Position numbers and translations under genes: made by a program
Assembly: GCA_016861105.1 (NCBI GenBank)
Contig: BOKS01000015.1
Location: forward strand, 1 to 64,000
Origin: Betaproteobacteria bacterium
GTDB taxonomy: Bacteria; Pseudomonadota; Gammaproteobacteria; Burkholderiales; Casimicrobiaceae
Direction of reading: 5' to 3'
DNA: 64,000 nucleotides
Shown: positions 1 through 8,775 of the stretch, one piece after another
How positions within the stretch are numbered: the stretch's first letter is position 1
How the letters are laid out: the number at the start of each line of letters is the position of its first letter
Notes under the pieces: model-generated
Told to the model about the DNA's origin: nothing
What the model saw: the letters and a program-made list of their open reading frames with translations, nothing else
Database searches by the model: none

Positions 1-126
1 CATCGACCGGCGGACACCGGACGACGCGTATTTCGATCGGCCGCTGCTGAAGCTGGCGGCTTAACCCGGCAGAGCTATCCACTTACGATCCGGCAATCCC
101 TGTCCAACTGCGTGGAGCCACTTCTG
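1..126 (+). mobile_element. IS3-family element remnant, right end
   Basis: The window opens inside the last codons of an IS3-type OrfB. About 60 bases after its stop lies a stretch (about 94-126) resembling IS3 right termini, with a CTGTCCAACTG core and a CCACTTCT end. The opposite end lies left of the window, so completeness cannot be judged. The exact outer boundary is a guess. It shows that the island carries at least two IS3-family insertions. Confidence 0.4.
2..64 (+). pseudogene. IS3 OrfB transposase, C-terminal tail (partial)
   Basis: An open frame enters from the left edge and ends at the TAA at 62-64, giving about 20 residues with the pattern RRTPDDAYFD then LLKLAA. This matches the usual end of IS3-family OrfB integrase-core transposases (…TPxxxYF…). 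Only the tail is visible, so whether the full gene is intact outside the window is unknown. It is listed as a partial CDS, not as proof of inactivation. Confidence 0.5.
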
Positions 127-533
127 CAGCCAGTTTCTGATCCAGCACGAGCCAAACACATACTCCACAAACGTGCTCGGTCCATCTACAGCCCGTCGTG
201 CCCAGGGATAGCTTGCACACTCCGTTTTTTGTGAGAGCATTCCCCTGTTAGCCCAGACGGTAAGCCTGACAGGCTCGGTCGTGAAGTCCTCCGAGGTGGG
301 GCCCTGACAAGGTAGACGCCACGCGCGTTGGTCAGGAGCGAAGGCGGGATCAGCAGCTGGCGGTGATGTCGTCGGCCAGCGTGCTGCAGAGGTCCTGCGG
401 AACCACTCGTCAGCACAGTAGCCCCACCAGCTCGCCGCGCATCGGCGCGGCGGTCAGCGGCACGCGGTTCGCGTAGCCGGCAGTGAGAACGGGGCGGCGA
501 ATACCCATACCTCGTACCCCTGGAGCTACTGAG
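65..533. other. Gene-free stretch before the primase operon
   Basis: After the IS3 remnant I see no convincing gene. The open frames on either strand here are short, Arg/Pro-rich, lack ribosome binding sites and resemble no family. The last bases (522-525, GGAG) serve as ribosome binding site for the AlpA-like gene that follows. A promoter for the primase operon should lie here, but no clear -35/-10 pair stands out. I found no copy of the tRNA-Arg 3' end that would mark the left attachment site. Confidence 0.4.
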
Positions 534-782
534 ATGCTGACCGCGCCGCCGCCGTTCCCTTCTCTCCCCTCAACCGGGTTCCTACGCCTTCGCCAAATCA
601 TCGGCGATCCCCGCCGCGGGGTTACCGGCCTGATCCCGATCTCCCGCTCAAGCTGGTGGGCGGGAGTACGCAGCGGCCGATACCCGGCGCCGGTGCGCCT
701 GGGACCGCGGACTACCGCTTGGACCGTCGAGAGCGTCAGGGCGCTGATCGAACGCCTCTCCGCGGACGAGGCGAACGCATGA
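534..782 (+). CDS. AlpA-like excisionase/transcriptional regulator
   Basis: A predicted 82-residue DNA-binding protein. Residues 12 to 80 fit the AlpA/MerR-like helix-turn-helix pattern of satellite elements: FLRLRQIIG, then ISRSSWWAGVRSGRYPAPVRLG, then the wing ending TAWTVESVRALIERLS. AlpA of P4-type elements regulates excision or integrase expression. The ATG at 534 is preceded by GGAG 8 bases upstream; an in-frame ATG at 483 would add an unlikely Arg/Pro-rich extension. Its TGA overlaps the ATG of the primase gene (ATGA at 779-782), so the two are translationally coupled. The loop between the first helices is longer than usual, so the family call is good but not certain. Confidence 0.65.
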   Translation: MLTAPPPFPSLPSTGFLRLRQIIGDPRRGVTGLIPISRSSWWAGVRSGRYPAPVRLGPRTTAWTVESVRALIERLSADEANA

Positions 783-2296
783 GCGCCGAACACTCCTTCC
801 GCCGAAGCCAGCTTGATCACGAGGGGTCGCATCAACAGTGGCTCCTCATGGACGCGAACACGCGCCACACGAACCCGAGCGACGACTTCCTAGCCGACGC
901 ATTCGCCACGCGCTTCGCGTGCAAGTTCCGATACGTCCCGCAGCTATCAACGTGGCTGTCGTGGGACGGCCGAAGGTGGGAGCGCGGCGGCTACCCGCAC
1001 GTCGCGGAGGAGATCCGCCGCATGATCCGAGAGATCACCGTGATGGGGGAGGTTGATCGATCGCAGGTCAGCACCAGCCAGGTCTCCGCTGTAGAAAAGA
1101 TGGCCCGCAACGACCCTCGACTACTGGTCGAGCAAGATCAGCTGGACGCAGATCACCTGCTCCTGAACACACCCTCGGGACTCGTCGATCTGCGGACCGG
1201 GCTCTGCCGCCCGAGCGATCCCGAGGCGCTCTGCACCAAGCTCACGAGCGCTGCCTGGTGCCCAGGCGAAGGCGAAGAAATCTGGAAGAAGTTCCTCCGA
1301 GAAATCACGCAAGGCGATCAAGAGATCGAACATTACCTGCAGCGCGCCTTCGGCTATGCGTCAACGGGCGAGACTAGGGAGCATGTGTTGATTTGCCTGC
1401 ACGGTGATGGCTCGAACGGGAAGTCCACATTCGTGGAAGCCATCGCTCACGCTCTGGGGGCGTACGCGCGACCCTTCGCCCCCGAGGTCTTGATGGAGTC
1501 ACGGGTAGAGCGCCACCAGACCGAGATCGCGCAGTTCGACGGTATGCGGCTTGCTTACACGAGCGAGCCAGCGTCGTCCAGCACCTGGAACGATTCGCGA
1601 ATCAAGTCGCTTACCGGCGACGCCGTGATCAGCGCCCGCAGGATGCGGCAAGACCAGACATCCTTCCCGCGCACGCACAAGACGGTTGTGCTGTGCAATC
1701 GACTCCCTCGCCTCTCCGACACGAGCCACGCGATCAGGCGCCGGGTACATGTCGTCGATTTCAATGCAGTGTTCGAGACCGCGCCAGGTGAGTCGATCGG
1801 CGACAAGTTGAAGCGCGAGTGTGGTGGGGCGATACTTGCATGGCTCGCCGCCGGTGCGAGGGAGTGGATGCGCGCGGGCACGGCGCCACCGGCCTGCGTC
1901 GTGGCCCGGTCAGCTGAGTATGTTGACCAGCACGACGCCGTCAACCGCTGGGCACGCGCGCGATGCGAGCCTCGGCCTGGTGGATTTGAGGCGTCGGCGA
2001 AGCTCTACGGCGACTTCGAGCGCTGGCGCGCGGCTGCAGGGGAAGTCTACCTTTCTATGAAGGCCTTCTCGATGCGTCTCGCGAGAATCTACGAGAAGGG
2101 CGAGACCAGCCGCGCCAACGGGTTCCGCGGCATCGCTCTCGTGGAGGAGGGTTGTGGAGGGTCTACTGATTGTGACCGTCTACACCACTCCTCCACCACG
2201 TCTGAATTTGAACAACCATCCACGATGCTCCACCTGCCCGGCGACGGCAGCGGAGTGGGTTCTGAGACGCAGCTGGATGAGGAGGTGTCGCGATGA
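779..2296 (+). CDS. P4/D5-type DNA primase-helicase
   Basis: About 505 residues resembling the C-terminal half of P4-family primases: a D5-type N domain (roughly residues 60-190, with LLNTPSGLVDLRTG near 145) and a superfamily 3 helicase ATPase. Walker A is GDGSNGKS at residues 209-216. A sensor-1 segment VVLCNRLPRL lies about 90 residues later. Such proteins start and unwind replication of satellite phages and integrative elements. The start at 779 is preferred because it overlaps the upstream stop and has GACGAGG 7 bases upstream; the ATG at 848 has no ribosome binding site. No archaeo-eukaryotic primase domain is present, so primer synthesis may be supplied elsewhere or by the host. The stop overlaps the next start. 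Confidence 0.85.
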   Translation: MSAEHSFRRSQLDHEGSHQQWLLMDANTRHTNPSDDFLADAFATRFACKFRYVPQLSTWLSWDGRRWERGGYPHVAEEIRRMIREITVMGEVDRSQVSTSQVSAVEKMARNDPRLLVEQDQLDADHLLLNTPSGLVDLRTGLCRPSDPEALCTKLTSAAWCPGEGEEIWKKFLREITQGDQEIEHYLQRAFGYASTGETREHVLICLHGDGSNGKSTFVEAIAHALGAYARPFAPEVLMESRVERHQTEIAQFDGMRLAYTSEPASSSTWNDSRIKSLTGDAVISARRMRQDQTSFPRTHKTVVLCNRLPRLSDTSHAIRRRVHVVDFNAVFETAPGESIGDKLKRECGGAILAWLAAGAREWMRAGTAPPACVVARSAEYVDQHDAVNRWARARCEPRPGGFEASAKLYGDFERWRAAAGEVYLSMKAFSMRLARIYEKGETSRANGFRGIALVEEGCGGSTDCDRLHHSSTTSEFEQPSTMLHLPGDGSGVGSETQLDEEVSR

Positions 2297-2415
2297 ACGC
2301 GATAGTGCGTCTTTTCGATCGTGCGCTCGTCCCTGGAAGGCTGCGAGATCTGCATCACCCAGGGCTGAGTGCTGCAGATCCGCGGGCGCGCGGATGCCTT
2401 TGGAGCGCAGGATGA
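2293..2415 (+). CDS. Small coupled ORF, unknown function
   Basis: A 40-codon frame that begins in the ATGA overlap with the primase stop and ends in another ATGA overlap with the next gene (2412-2415). GAGGAGGT lies about 7 bases before its ATG. The product (MNAIVRLFDRALVPGRLRDL…) matches nothing I recognise. Perfect stop/start overlaps on both sides plus a strong ribosome binding site argue that it is translated, perhaps mainly to pass ribosomes to the next gene. Its small size leaves real doubt. Confidence 0.4.
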   Translation: MNAIVRLFDRALVPGRLRDLHHPGLSAADPRARGCLWSAG

Positions 2416-3242
2416 GGAATTTCGACGCTCCCGTTGAGCGCTCGGGGCCGGCTCTCGCGTACGAACGCCTGCGTCGCCAGTACATCACCCGACACATGCT
2501 CGGCGACATCGGCCTTGCCGACGCCGACATCGGCCTTGAGGAGCGCGGCGACCCTCGCGCGGCAAGGCGCCTGCTGAACTTCCTCGCAAGCGAAGTCGAG
2601 CACGGTTACGCGCCTCCACCACAGCTGCTGCAGTACCTCGCCCGCGCAGTGCGGAAAGCCGAGACCGACTTCGCGGAGAAGCTGGCGGCGTTCGGCCGCA
2701 ACGGGACGACGTCGGGAGTCCGGCGCCCGGCGTTCGACATCGCCTCGGCGCTGGGCCTGCGCTTCTCAACGGCCGGGGCGGCGCCGCAACAAGACGGCCT
2801 ACTCGAGCAGGCCGTGGCGACGAGCCTCAACGAGGTGATGCGCGGGCGGCCGCTTGAGGACGCCGAGCAGGAGGCGGCCAACCTAGCCGGCCGCTCCGTG
2901 TCGAGGATCCGTAAGCAGAGCGACGCCTCCCGGCCGGCGCATTGGTACGACGTCGCGATGCAGGTCGTCAGCCATGCCAACGCGCTCCTTGCGGATCAGG
3001 GCATCGAGTTTACGCGCGAGCTGGACCATCCCGAGGACTTCCATGCGTTGACCGGGGGGCCGGCATGGCAGAAGCGACGCCAAGAGTGGGCAGTCACGCG
3101 CGCGCGATGCCAGGACGCCAAGGACGCGGCGATCCTGGAGGTGGCGAAGGAGCACGGCATGCTCCCGCGCGAGATCCGTAAGGCGCTGGCCCGGTTGTGG
3201 GAGCTGCTCGACAGGCTCGAGGCTGAGCAGCGGGACGCGTAG
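2412..3242 (+). CDS. Hypothetical protein of the primase operon
   Basis: A 276-residue soluble, mostly helical, charged protein with no signal peptide or membrane segment and no motif I recognise. The ATG at 2412 overlaps the stop of the preceding small frame, making it the last member of a coupled operon alpA-primase-small ORF-this gene. The position suggests a role in replication or regulation of the element, but that is inference from context only. The C-terminal region (about 225-276) is rich in alternating charges, suggesting a long helix. Confidence 0.6.
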   Translation: MRNFDAPVERSGPALAYERLRRQYITRHMLGDIGLADADIGLEERGDPRAARRLLNFLASEVEHGYAPPPQLLQYLARAVRKAETDFAEKLAAFGRNGTTSGVRRPAFDIASALGLRFSTAGAAPQQDGLLEQAVATSLNEVMRGRPLEDAEQEAANLAGRSVSRIRKQSDASRPAHWYDVAMQVVSHANALLADQGIEFTRELDHPEDFHALTGGPAWQKRRQEWAVTRARCQDAKDAAILEVAKEHGMLPREIRKALARLWELLDRLEAEQRDA

Positions 3243-3265
3243 ACCCTGAGAAGCCGGACCGCATA

Positions 3266-3299
3266 CCTGGGTGATCCCTCGGGCGACGCCGTACCCAGG
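3266..3299 (+). terminator. Inverted repeat after the primase operon
   Basis: CCTGGGT at 3266-3272 pairs with ACCCAGG at 3293-3299, leaving a 20-base loop, 24 bases after the stop of the preceding gene. There is no T-run, so it could be a weak or factor-dependent terminator or merely a binding palindrome. Confidence 0.25.
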
Positions 3300-3433
3300 C
3301 ATTGCCTAGCATTTGGTGTGCATCCTTGGGGAAATCAGGCACCTCGTGCAGCATGACCGAAGTAGTGCGACGTACTGCCGCATCGCGTGATCACGCAGCT
3401 AGGTGGCGCCCACGCGACAACACGAGGTAGTCC

Positions 3434-3745
3434 TTGGCGCCGAACACGAAAGCGGGCACTGGAACGCGCTCCGTTCGCCGCGCAAAACCGAGAGTCCCAG
3501 AGGAATCTATGCGCTTGTCAGCCCCCTCCCCTCAACGCGTGTCCCGGCTGAAATCGCTCGACGACATTCGTGGCGAGCTGGTTCGCGTATACCGCGAGGC
3601 CCGCGCTGGCAAGCTGGACATGGCCGAAGCCAAGGCGCTCGCCTACCTCCTGAGTGTGCTTTCGTCGCTGGCGAAGGACACCATCCTCGAGGATCGGCTC
3701 GCGGCGCTCGAAAGGAAACTGGACGCTGCAGGAGGAACGAATTGA
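3434..3745 (+). CDS. Small phage-type hypothetical protein
   Basis: 103 residues from a TTG start with GAGG 6 bases upstream. An alternative ATG at 3509 also has AGAGGA upstream and would give 78 residues. The conserved-looking part is LKSLDDIRGELVRVYREARAG, followed by a Leu-rich helix and a terminal DRLAALERKL helix. Such proteins occur beside small terminase or packaging-like genes in prophages and satellites, but I know no proven function. The stop overlaps the TTG start of the next gene, so the two form a coupled pair. Confidence 0.55.
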   Translation: MAPNTKAGTGTRSVRRAKPRVPEESMRLSAPSPQRVSRLKSLDDIRGELVRVYREARAGKLDMAEAKALAYLLSVLSSLAKDTILEDRLAALERKLDAAGGTN

Positions 3746-4452
3746 GCATCGGGCTGCAACGCCGGATCGCCGAACTAGAGGCCAAGGCGCCCGCATTGAA
3801 GGTGGAACTGGTATCGGACCACGACTGCCGATCTGCGGTGCAGAAGAGCCTCTACGAGTTGCAGAAGAAGTTTGCGATCAGCGGATACGACGACTGGCGA
3901 CACGAGGGCCTGACTCTGGAAGAACTGTTGGCGCTAGCGAAGCACGATGACGCTTGCGAGCGGGCTACTCCAAAAGCCCAGTGGGAACCCGGCCTGCGCC
4001 AGGTATCCGAAGGGCAGTGGGTTCCGTTCTCGGCCGCGCACGCGGCGCGGGAATTCGAGGTACGAATACTCGAACGTGACGGGACGATCGACGATACGAC
4101 CGCGCGGTCGCTACGTGACAATGCCCAAGCGCATTTCTTGTGTGACGGGCCGCAGCTTGACGCGCTGCCTCATGCGATCGTGATGGACGAGGCGACCGTT
4201 CTCGCTGCGGCGCTAGCGAAGTGCCCACGCCGCGAAGACCTCCCTCTGGAGGATCAGCTTGCCTTAGTGCACGAAGACCGGCGGCGCGAGCTGCTGGAGC
4301 GCGAGCAGCGGAAGTCCGCGCCTGCGCGACCAGGATTCACGCCAGCATCGTCGACTACTCTAGCTTCGATTGACGCATACGGTGACCAGGTGTTCGAGCG
4401 GCGCGTCGCTGACATCGCGAGCAGACTGCAACTTGCCCGCCCGCACGGGTAA
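3742..4452 (+). CDS. Hypothetical protein coupled to the preceding gene
   Basis: 236 residues starting at TTG 3742, which overlaps the previous TGA (TTGA) and has GGAGG 6 bases upstream. The frame stays open upstream, but that part is antisense-like Arg/Pro-rich sequence. The protein is acidic-to-neutral and helical with no recognised domain, signal or membrane segment. Its coupling to the small phage-type gene suggests a shared role in the element. It ends 69 bases before the ABC-3C genes, which have their own ribosome binding site. Confidence 0.55.
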   Translation: MSIGLQRRIAELEAKAPALKVELVSDHDCRSAVQKSLYELQKKFAISGYDDWRHEGLTLEELLALAKHDDACERATPKAQWEPGLRQVSEGQWVPFSAAHAAREFEVRILERDGTIDDTTARSLRDNAQAHFLCDGPQLDALPHAIVMDEATVLAAALAKCPRREDLPLEDQLALVHEDRRRELLEREQRKSAPARPGFTPASSTTLASIDAYGDQVFERRVADIASRLQLARPHG

Positions 4453-4521
4453 TGCTGCGATTCTCAGATAAACTTACCGGCAAACTGTCCGCCGCCCCAC
4501 GGCGAGGGAGATTGTCGTTGC

Positions 4522-5616
4522 ATGGCCGCTGAATCTGACTGGAAGGACATCCCTGCGCCATCGGACCCCGCAAGCCCCGTCACTTCTGCACAAGTGACGC
4601 ATGGGCCCATCCTGCCGCCGCAGCAGCAGCTACTGATCTACTCGCCCGATCAATGGGAAGACTTCGTTCAGGAGTGGGCGCACTACTGTCTCAAGAAGAC
4701 ATACAAGCAGGTGCGGCGCTATTCCGGCGCTGGCGATCTTGGGATTGACGTTGCAGGTTTCCTCGACGACAAACGCCTTGAAGGCGCCTGGGACAACTAT
4801 CAATGCAAGCACTACGACCACGCCATCACGCCCAGTGAGGTCTGGGTCGAGTTCGGAAAGGTTATATGGTACTCGTTCATCCACGAGTACACGAAGCCAC
4901 GGCGCTATTGCTTCGTGTCACCACGCGGAGCCGGCACGCGGCTTGGTCGCCTGCTGGACAACGCCACCAACCTGCGCGGCGAACTGATAGCGAACTGGGA
5001 TCGGTACGTGAAGGCGCACATAACAAGCACACGCGAAATAACGCTCGACTCGACCCTGCTTGCCTACGTGAACGCCTTTGACTTCTCTATCTTCGAGGCT
5101 AAGACCTCAATGGAGCTTGTCGACGATCACCGCGCGACGCCCGTCCACGCCGCGCGCTTCGGCGGTGGTCTGCCGCAGCGGCCTGCCGTAGAGCAGCCGC
5201 CTAGCGTGGTCGCACCAGCAGAGAGCCGTTACGTGACGCAGTTACTGGGCGCTTACGCCGAACACATGGGGGCACCTGTCTCGGATCTTTCGGCACTGTC
5301 GACGCAGAAGCTGAAAGATCACTTCCGGCGCCAGCGCGAGGCGTTCTATCACGCCGAGTCGTTGCGGGTCTTCGCACGCGATACCGTGCCGGCCGGGACG
5401 TTCGAGTCATTGCAGCATGACATCTATGACGGCGTGGCCGACACGCACGATGCGCCCCATTGCGATGGCTACGAGAAGGTCTGCGCCGTGACCAAGGCCG
5501 CCCGCGAGGTCCAGATTACGGCGAACGCCCTCATCTCTTGCACAAAACCCAAGGACCGCGACGGTATTTGTCACCAGCTTGTGAACGAGGAGCGTCTTCG
5601 GTGGACACGTTCGTAG
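4522..5616 (+). CDS. ABC-3C system effector with restriction-endonuclease-like domain
   Basis: 364 residues. The N-terminal third carries a restriction-endonuclease-fold signature: helix with E51, GDLGID at 71-76 (catalytic Asp at 72 or 76), and YQCKHY at 93-98 giving the QxK variant of PD-(D/E)xK. The rest (about 230-364) resembles the C-terminal domains that tie ABC-3C effectors to their partners. In these conflict systems the effector is thought to be unleashed on nucleic acid when the ATPase senses invasion. A GAGGGAG lies 11 bases before the ATG. It overlaps the middle-component gene by 16 bases. The family assignment rests on motif and neighbours together; the target (DNA or RNA, self or foreign) cannot be read from sequence. 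Confidence 0.75.
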   Translation: MAAESDWKDIPAPSDPASPVTSAQVTHGPILPPQQQLLIYSPDQWEDFVQEWAHYCLKKTYKQVRRYSGAGDLGIDVAGFLDDKRLEGAWDNYQCKHYDHAITPSEVWVEFGKVIWYSFIHEYTKPRRYCFVSPRGAGTRLGRLLDNATNLRGELIANWDRYVKAHITSTREITLDSTLLAYVNAFDFSIFEAKTSMELVDDHRATPVHAARFGGGLPQRPAVEQPPSVVAPAESRYVTQLLGAYAEHMGAPVSDLSALSTQKLKDHFRRQREAFYHAESLRVFARDTVPAGTFESLQHDIYDGVADTHDAPHCDGYEKVCAVTKAAREVQITANALISCTKPKDRDGICHQLVNEERLRWTRS

Positions 5617-6107
5617 GCCAGCGGCGAAAGCCGATTACCTTCAACGGCCCGCTTGAGGCGGGAATCCGCGCGGTTGCTATTCTGGGTGCGGCCTTTCCGA
5701 GGTCCTACGACCTTCAGCGTCTCGTCGCCCTTGACTATCTTCTTGTGCACACCGGCGATGTTGGCGGTCCCGACAGCCTCCATCCACGGACGCCAATACA
5801 CTCAGCGGAACTCTTGGTGAGACGCAAGCTGGTCGAGAATGCTTTGCTCCTAATGATGACCCGCGACCTGGTCCACCGCGACATCACATCCGAAGGAATC
5901 AAATATAGCGCTGGCGAGAACGCCACAACGTTTCTCGACTCGGTGACGTCAACCTACCTGCATGGCCTCAAGGACCGCGCCGCGTGGTTGGTGGACGCAC
6001 TCGGAAGTCATACCGATCAGGAGTTCAAGAGCGTTATGCGGCAGTTCTTCGACGACTGGGTAGAAGAGTTCCAGCAAGTCCAGCGCAGCATGGGCGGCGA
6101 GGCATGA
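5601..6107 (+). CDS. ABC-3C system middle component (MC2-like)
   Basis: 168 residues from GTG 5601, chosen because GAGGAG sits 8 bases upstream and it precedes the conserved segment FNGPLEAGIRAVAILGAAFP. The pattern that follows (YDLQRLVALDYLLVHTGDV, then ELLVRRKLVENALLLM, then GIKYSAGENATTFLD) is that of the small middle components of ABC-3C systems, thought to be winged-helix adaptors linking ATPase and effector. It overlaps the effector gene by 16 bases and the ATPase gene by ATGA, so all three are made from one message in fixed ratio. Confidence 0.75.
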   Translation: MDTFVGQRRKPITFNGPLEAGIRAVAILGAAFPRSYDLQRLVALDYLLVHTGDVGGPDSLHPRTPIHSAELLVRRKLVENALLLMMTRDLVHRDITSEGIKYSAGENATTFLDSVTSTYLHGLKDRAAWLVDALGSHTDQEFKSVMRQFFDDWVEEFQQVQRSMGGEA

Positions 6108-8011
6108 TGGCGGCGGCTCCCGGCTTTCGCCTGCGCTTTCTCGGCTTCTTCGGGCCGCAGAAGCCGAGTGCCACCGTGAAGTTTGCGGCAGGGCTGAACG
6201 TAATCTACGGCTCGTCCGACACGGGCAAGTCCTTCATCGTTGAGGCCATCGATTTCATGCTGGGTGGCAAGCCGCCTCTGCGCGACATTCCGCAGCGTGT
6301 CGGCTACGACCAAATTCTCCTGGGCATAGAAAGTCTTGACGGCAATGCGTTCACGCTGAGGCGCAGCATCGATGGTGGCAGTTTCCGGCTATATACGGGG
6401 CTCGTTGAAGCGCTTCCGGCCGACGACGCGGAATCGCGAGTCCTATCGGAGTTGCACAGCGGCACGAACAGCGCAAACGTCTCCGCGTTCCTTCTCGGCT
6501 TCTGCGGGCTCATGGGCAAGCACATCCGCAAGAACGCTCGCGGCGAGACCCAGGGCCTCAGCTTTCGCAACATCGCGCGGTTGATGATCGTCACCGAGAC
6601 CGAGATTACGCAGCAGCGAACGCCGCTATCCGACGGCAATGCCGTTGCGGATACTGCGAATCTCTCGACGTTCCGGCTCCTGCTGACCGGAACCGACGAC
6701 TCGGCGCTGGTCCCCAGTGTCGAGCGCGGGCAGGAGGAGCTTTCTCGTGACGCGCAGTTGCAGCTTCTTGACCAGCTTCTCGACGACTATCGCGAGCGAC
6801 TCAAGGAACTGATCAAGAGCCCCAAGGAATTGGAAGAGCAGCTTGAGCAGCTCGATGTGTCGATCCGGGAGTACGCTGACCAGTTGAACGCGACGGAGGC
6901 GGAGTTCCAGCAAGCCGCCGCGAGGCGGCGCGGGTTGCGCAAGAAGCTAGAAGAGAGCCGCGACCGCCGCACCGAGGTTGATGCGCTGCTGGAGCGGTTC
7001 ACGCTGCTTGATCGCCATTACGGCTCGGACATCGAGCGGCTCCGCGCTATCGAGGAAGGGGGTACACTATTCAACGTCCTCAACTCAGCGATCTGCCCAC
7101 TTTGCGGCGCGGCGCCCGCGCTTCACCGTCCTGACGCGGACTGTGACGGCGACATCGAGGCCGTGGTCGAGGCCGCGCGCAAGGAGATCGCCAAGATCGA
7201 GGTCCTGCGCGCTGAGCTTGCAGCTACCGTCTCCGACCTCCGGCGCGAGGGCGCCAGCTTCGACCGCAGGATGCCCGTCGTCGAGAGCGAACTTCAGACT
7301 ATCTCGGACGCGGTTGATCGATTGATCTCCCCCCGGCTCACTGGCCTGCGCAAGTCTTACTCAGACTTGGCTGACAAGCGCGGCGAAGTGCGTGGGGCGT
7401 TGGCCCTCTATGCCACGGTGCAGGACATCGAGCGCCGCCGCACCGAGCTAGAGAGTAGCGGCGAAGCCGAGAGGGCCGGTGCGGCCGTGAGTGCAGACAT
7501 CCCCAGGTCGGTTGCCTACGGTTTCGCCAAGACGGTAGAAGCTATCTTGGAAGGCTGGCACTTTCCCGAAGCCGGTGACGTGTATTTTGATTCCAGGACG
7601 CGCGATCTTGTAATCGCCGGAAAGTCACGCAGCGCGTTTGGAAAGGGTCTTCGCGCCATCACGCACGCCGCGTTCACGGTTGGCCTTCTTCGCTACTGTC
7701 GGGCACAGAGGACGCCGCACAGCGGGATTGTCGTTCTCGACTCGCCTCTGCTCGCCTACCGTGAACCTGACGGCACTGAGGACGATCTGCGCGGCACAGA
7801 CTTGCAGGAGCAGTTCTATGCCGACCTACAGGGGTTGTCCGCCGACACGCAGGTCATCGTCATCGAAAACACCAATCCTCCCGACGCCATCATGGCGCTC
7901 GACGAGGTACTCATGTTCACGAGGAGCCCCCACCATGGTCGCTACGGACTCTTCCCCCATATTCCTGATCAGGGGAACGCGCCTGACAATGCGCTCAAGG
8001 GCAGCTGGTAG
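6104..8011 (+). CDS. DUF3732 ABC-type ATPase of the ABC-3C system
   Basis: 635 residues with Rad50/SMC-like architecture. Walker A is GSSDTGKS (residues 36-43). Two coiled-coil arms (about 215-310 and 345-400) flank a zinc-hook-like CPLC at 331-334. Walker B is IVVLDSP with Asp 546. The end of the fold reads TQVIVIENTNPPD. DUF3732 proteins are the ATPases of ABC-3C conflict systems, probably sensing DNA or replication structures and gating the effector. ATG 6104 overlaps the previous stop; a second ATG follows at once. All nucleotide-binding motifs look intact, so the system should be functional. Confidence 0.85.
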   Translation: MMAAAPGFRLRFLGFFGPQKPSATVKFAAGLNVIYGSSDTGKSFIVEAIDFMLGGKPPLRDIPQRVGYDQILLGIESLDGNAFTLRRSIDGGSFRLYTGLVEALPADDAESRVLSELHSGTNSANVSAFLLGFCGLMGKHIRKNARGETQGLSFRNIARLMIVTETEITQQRTPLSDGNAVADTANLSTFRLLLTGTDDSALVPSVERGQEELSRDAQLQLLDQLLDDYRERLKELIKSPKELEEQLEQLDVSIREYADQLNATEAEFQQAAARRRGLRKKLEESRDRRTEVDALLERFTLLDRHYGSDIERLRAIEEGGTLFNVLNSAICPLCGAAPALHRPDADCDGDIEAVVEAARKEIAKIEVLRAELAATVSDLRREGASFDRRMPVVESELQTISDAVDRLISPRLTGLRKSYSDLADKRGEVRGALALYATVQDIERRRTELESSGEAERAGAAVSADIPRSVAYGFAKTVEAILEGWHFPEAGDVYFDSRTRDLVIAGKSRSAFGKGLRAITHAAFTVGLLRYCRAQRTPHSGIVVLDSPLLAYREPDGTEDDLRGTDLQEQFYADLQGLSADTQVIVIENTNPPDAIMALDEVLMFTRSPHHGRYGLFPHIPDQGNAPDNALKGSW

Positions 8012-8052
8012 GCATGCCCGCGTCGAGGTATGAGTGGGATTGAAAACCGGGA

Positions 8053-8775
8053 TTAGCACCGTACGCGGTCGCTAATGTCGACCGTACAGCGCTTCCCCGT
8101 CTCTCTCTGTACTGCCCGGTTGCCGTTGACGTTGTACGTCTTTCCGAACTGGTCGCGGCGGATCATTGGCTCGTCTTCGCTCGCATTCTTTCGAGATGAC
8201 TGAGCATCAGCTGCCGCGGCTCGTTCCATCTCACGCCGCTCCTGCTCGACTGCAGCCGCTTCCTGCACCTTCTGGTAGCCGGACTTCTTGGACCACCCAG
8301 AGAGCGAATGGGAAAGCGTTTCTTCGGTTTCCCATGTAGCTCCGGTCCTCTCAGGCGCTCGGCCTGTCGCTCGGGCCTCGGCCTCAGCGTGAAGCTGGCT
8401 TCGCGACTTGCGGTCCCAGCCGGAGATGTCGCCCGTGAGGATCTTCTCGTTGTCTTGTGCAGCGGTGCGCCGGGCTTTGCGAGTCTCGTCGCGCTCTCCT
8501 TGAGCAGCCGCGTATGCAGCCCGATTGGCTGCGATCGCACGCTCATCTGCTTCCTTGGTGCGCTGCTGTCTAAGCTCCGCCTCAACTCGCATCCTAGCGC
8601 GTGCGCGATCCTCGGGAGTTGGCCCACCGTCGGGGGCCATGCGCTTCACTTCTACACCCGTGTAGCACGGCGAACCGGAGTACGCGACGCGGCCATCGAC
8701 TTGACATTTGTAGATGGTCTGACCCTCAGCGGCAGAAGCAGCCAGGATGAGAAGCGCGGGGATCAGGCTTCGCAC
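8053..8775 (-). CDS. Secreted DUF4124-like protein
   Basis: 240 residues with an N-terminal Sec signal (MRSLIPALLILAASAAEG), then a short DUF4124-type domain: IYKCQVDGRVAYSGSPC with two Cys likely forming a disulfide in the periplasm. The middle (about 55-200) is Ala/Glu/Arg-rich and helical, with two similar blocks containing SGWDRKSRSQ and SGWSKKSGYQ. A last Cys pair (KRCTVDISDRVRC) closes the protein. DUF4124 proteins are common in gamma- and betaproteobacteria and have no known enzyme activity. It converges with the ABC-3C ATPase gene with 41 bases between stops and is not part of that operon. Confidence 0.7.
   Translation of the reverse strand: MRSLIPALLILAASAAEGQTIYKCQVDGRVAYSGSPCYTGVEVKRMAPDGGPTPEDRARARMRVEAELRQQRTKEADERAIAANRAAYAAAQGERDETRKARRTAAQDNEKILTGDISGWDRKSRSQLHAEAEARATGRAPERTGATWETEETLSHSLSGWSKKSGYQKVQEAAAVEQERREMERAAAADAQSSRKNASEDEPMIRRDQFGKTYNVNGNRAVQRETGKRCTVDISDRVRC

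Noticed and set aside
65..533. Search for a left attachment site (copy of tRNA-Arg 3' end)
   Set aside because: No stretch matches the tRNA 3' part; the border is probably outside the window.
3403..3741. Upstream part of the frame containing the 236-residue protein
   Set aside because: It overlaps a better gene in another frame; the TTG at 3742 has GGAGG and overlaps the preceding stop.
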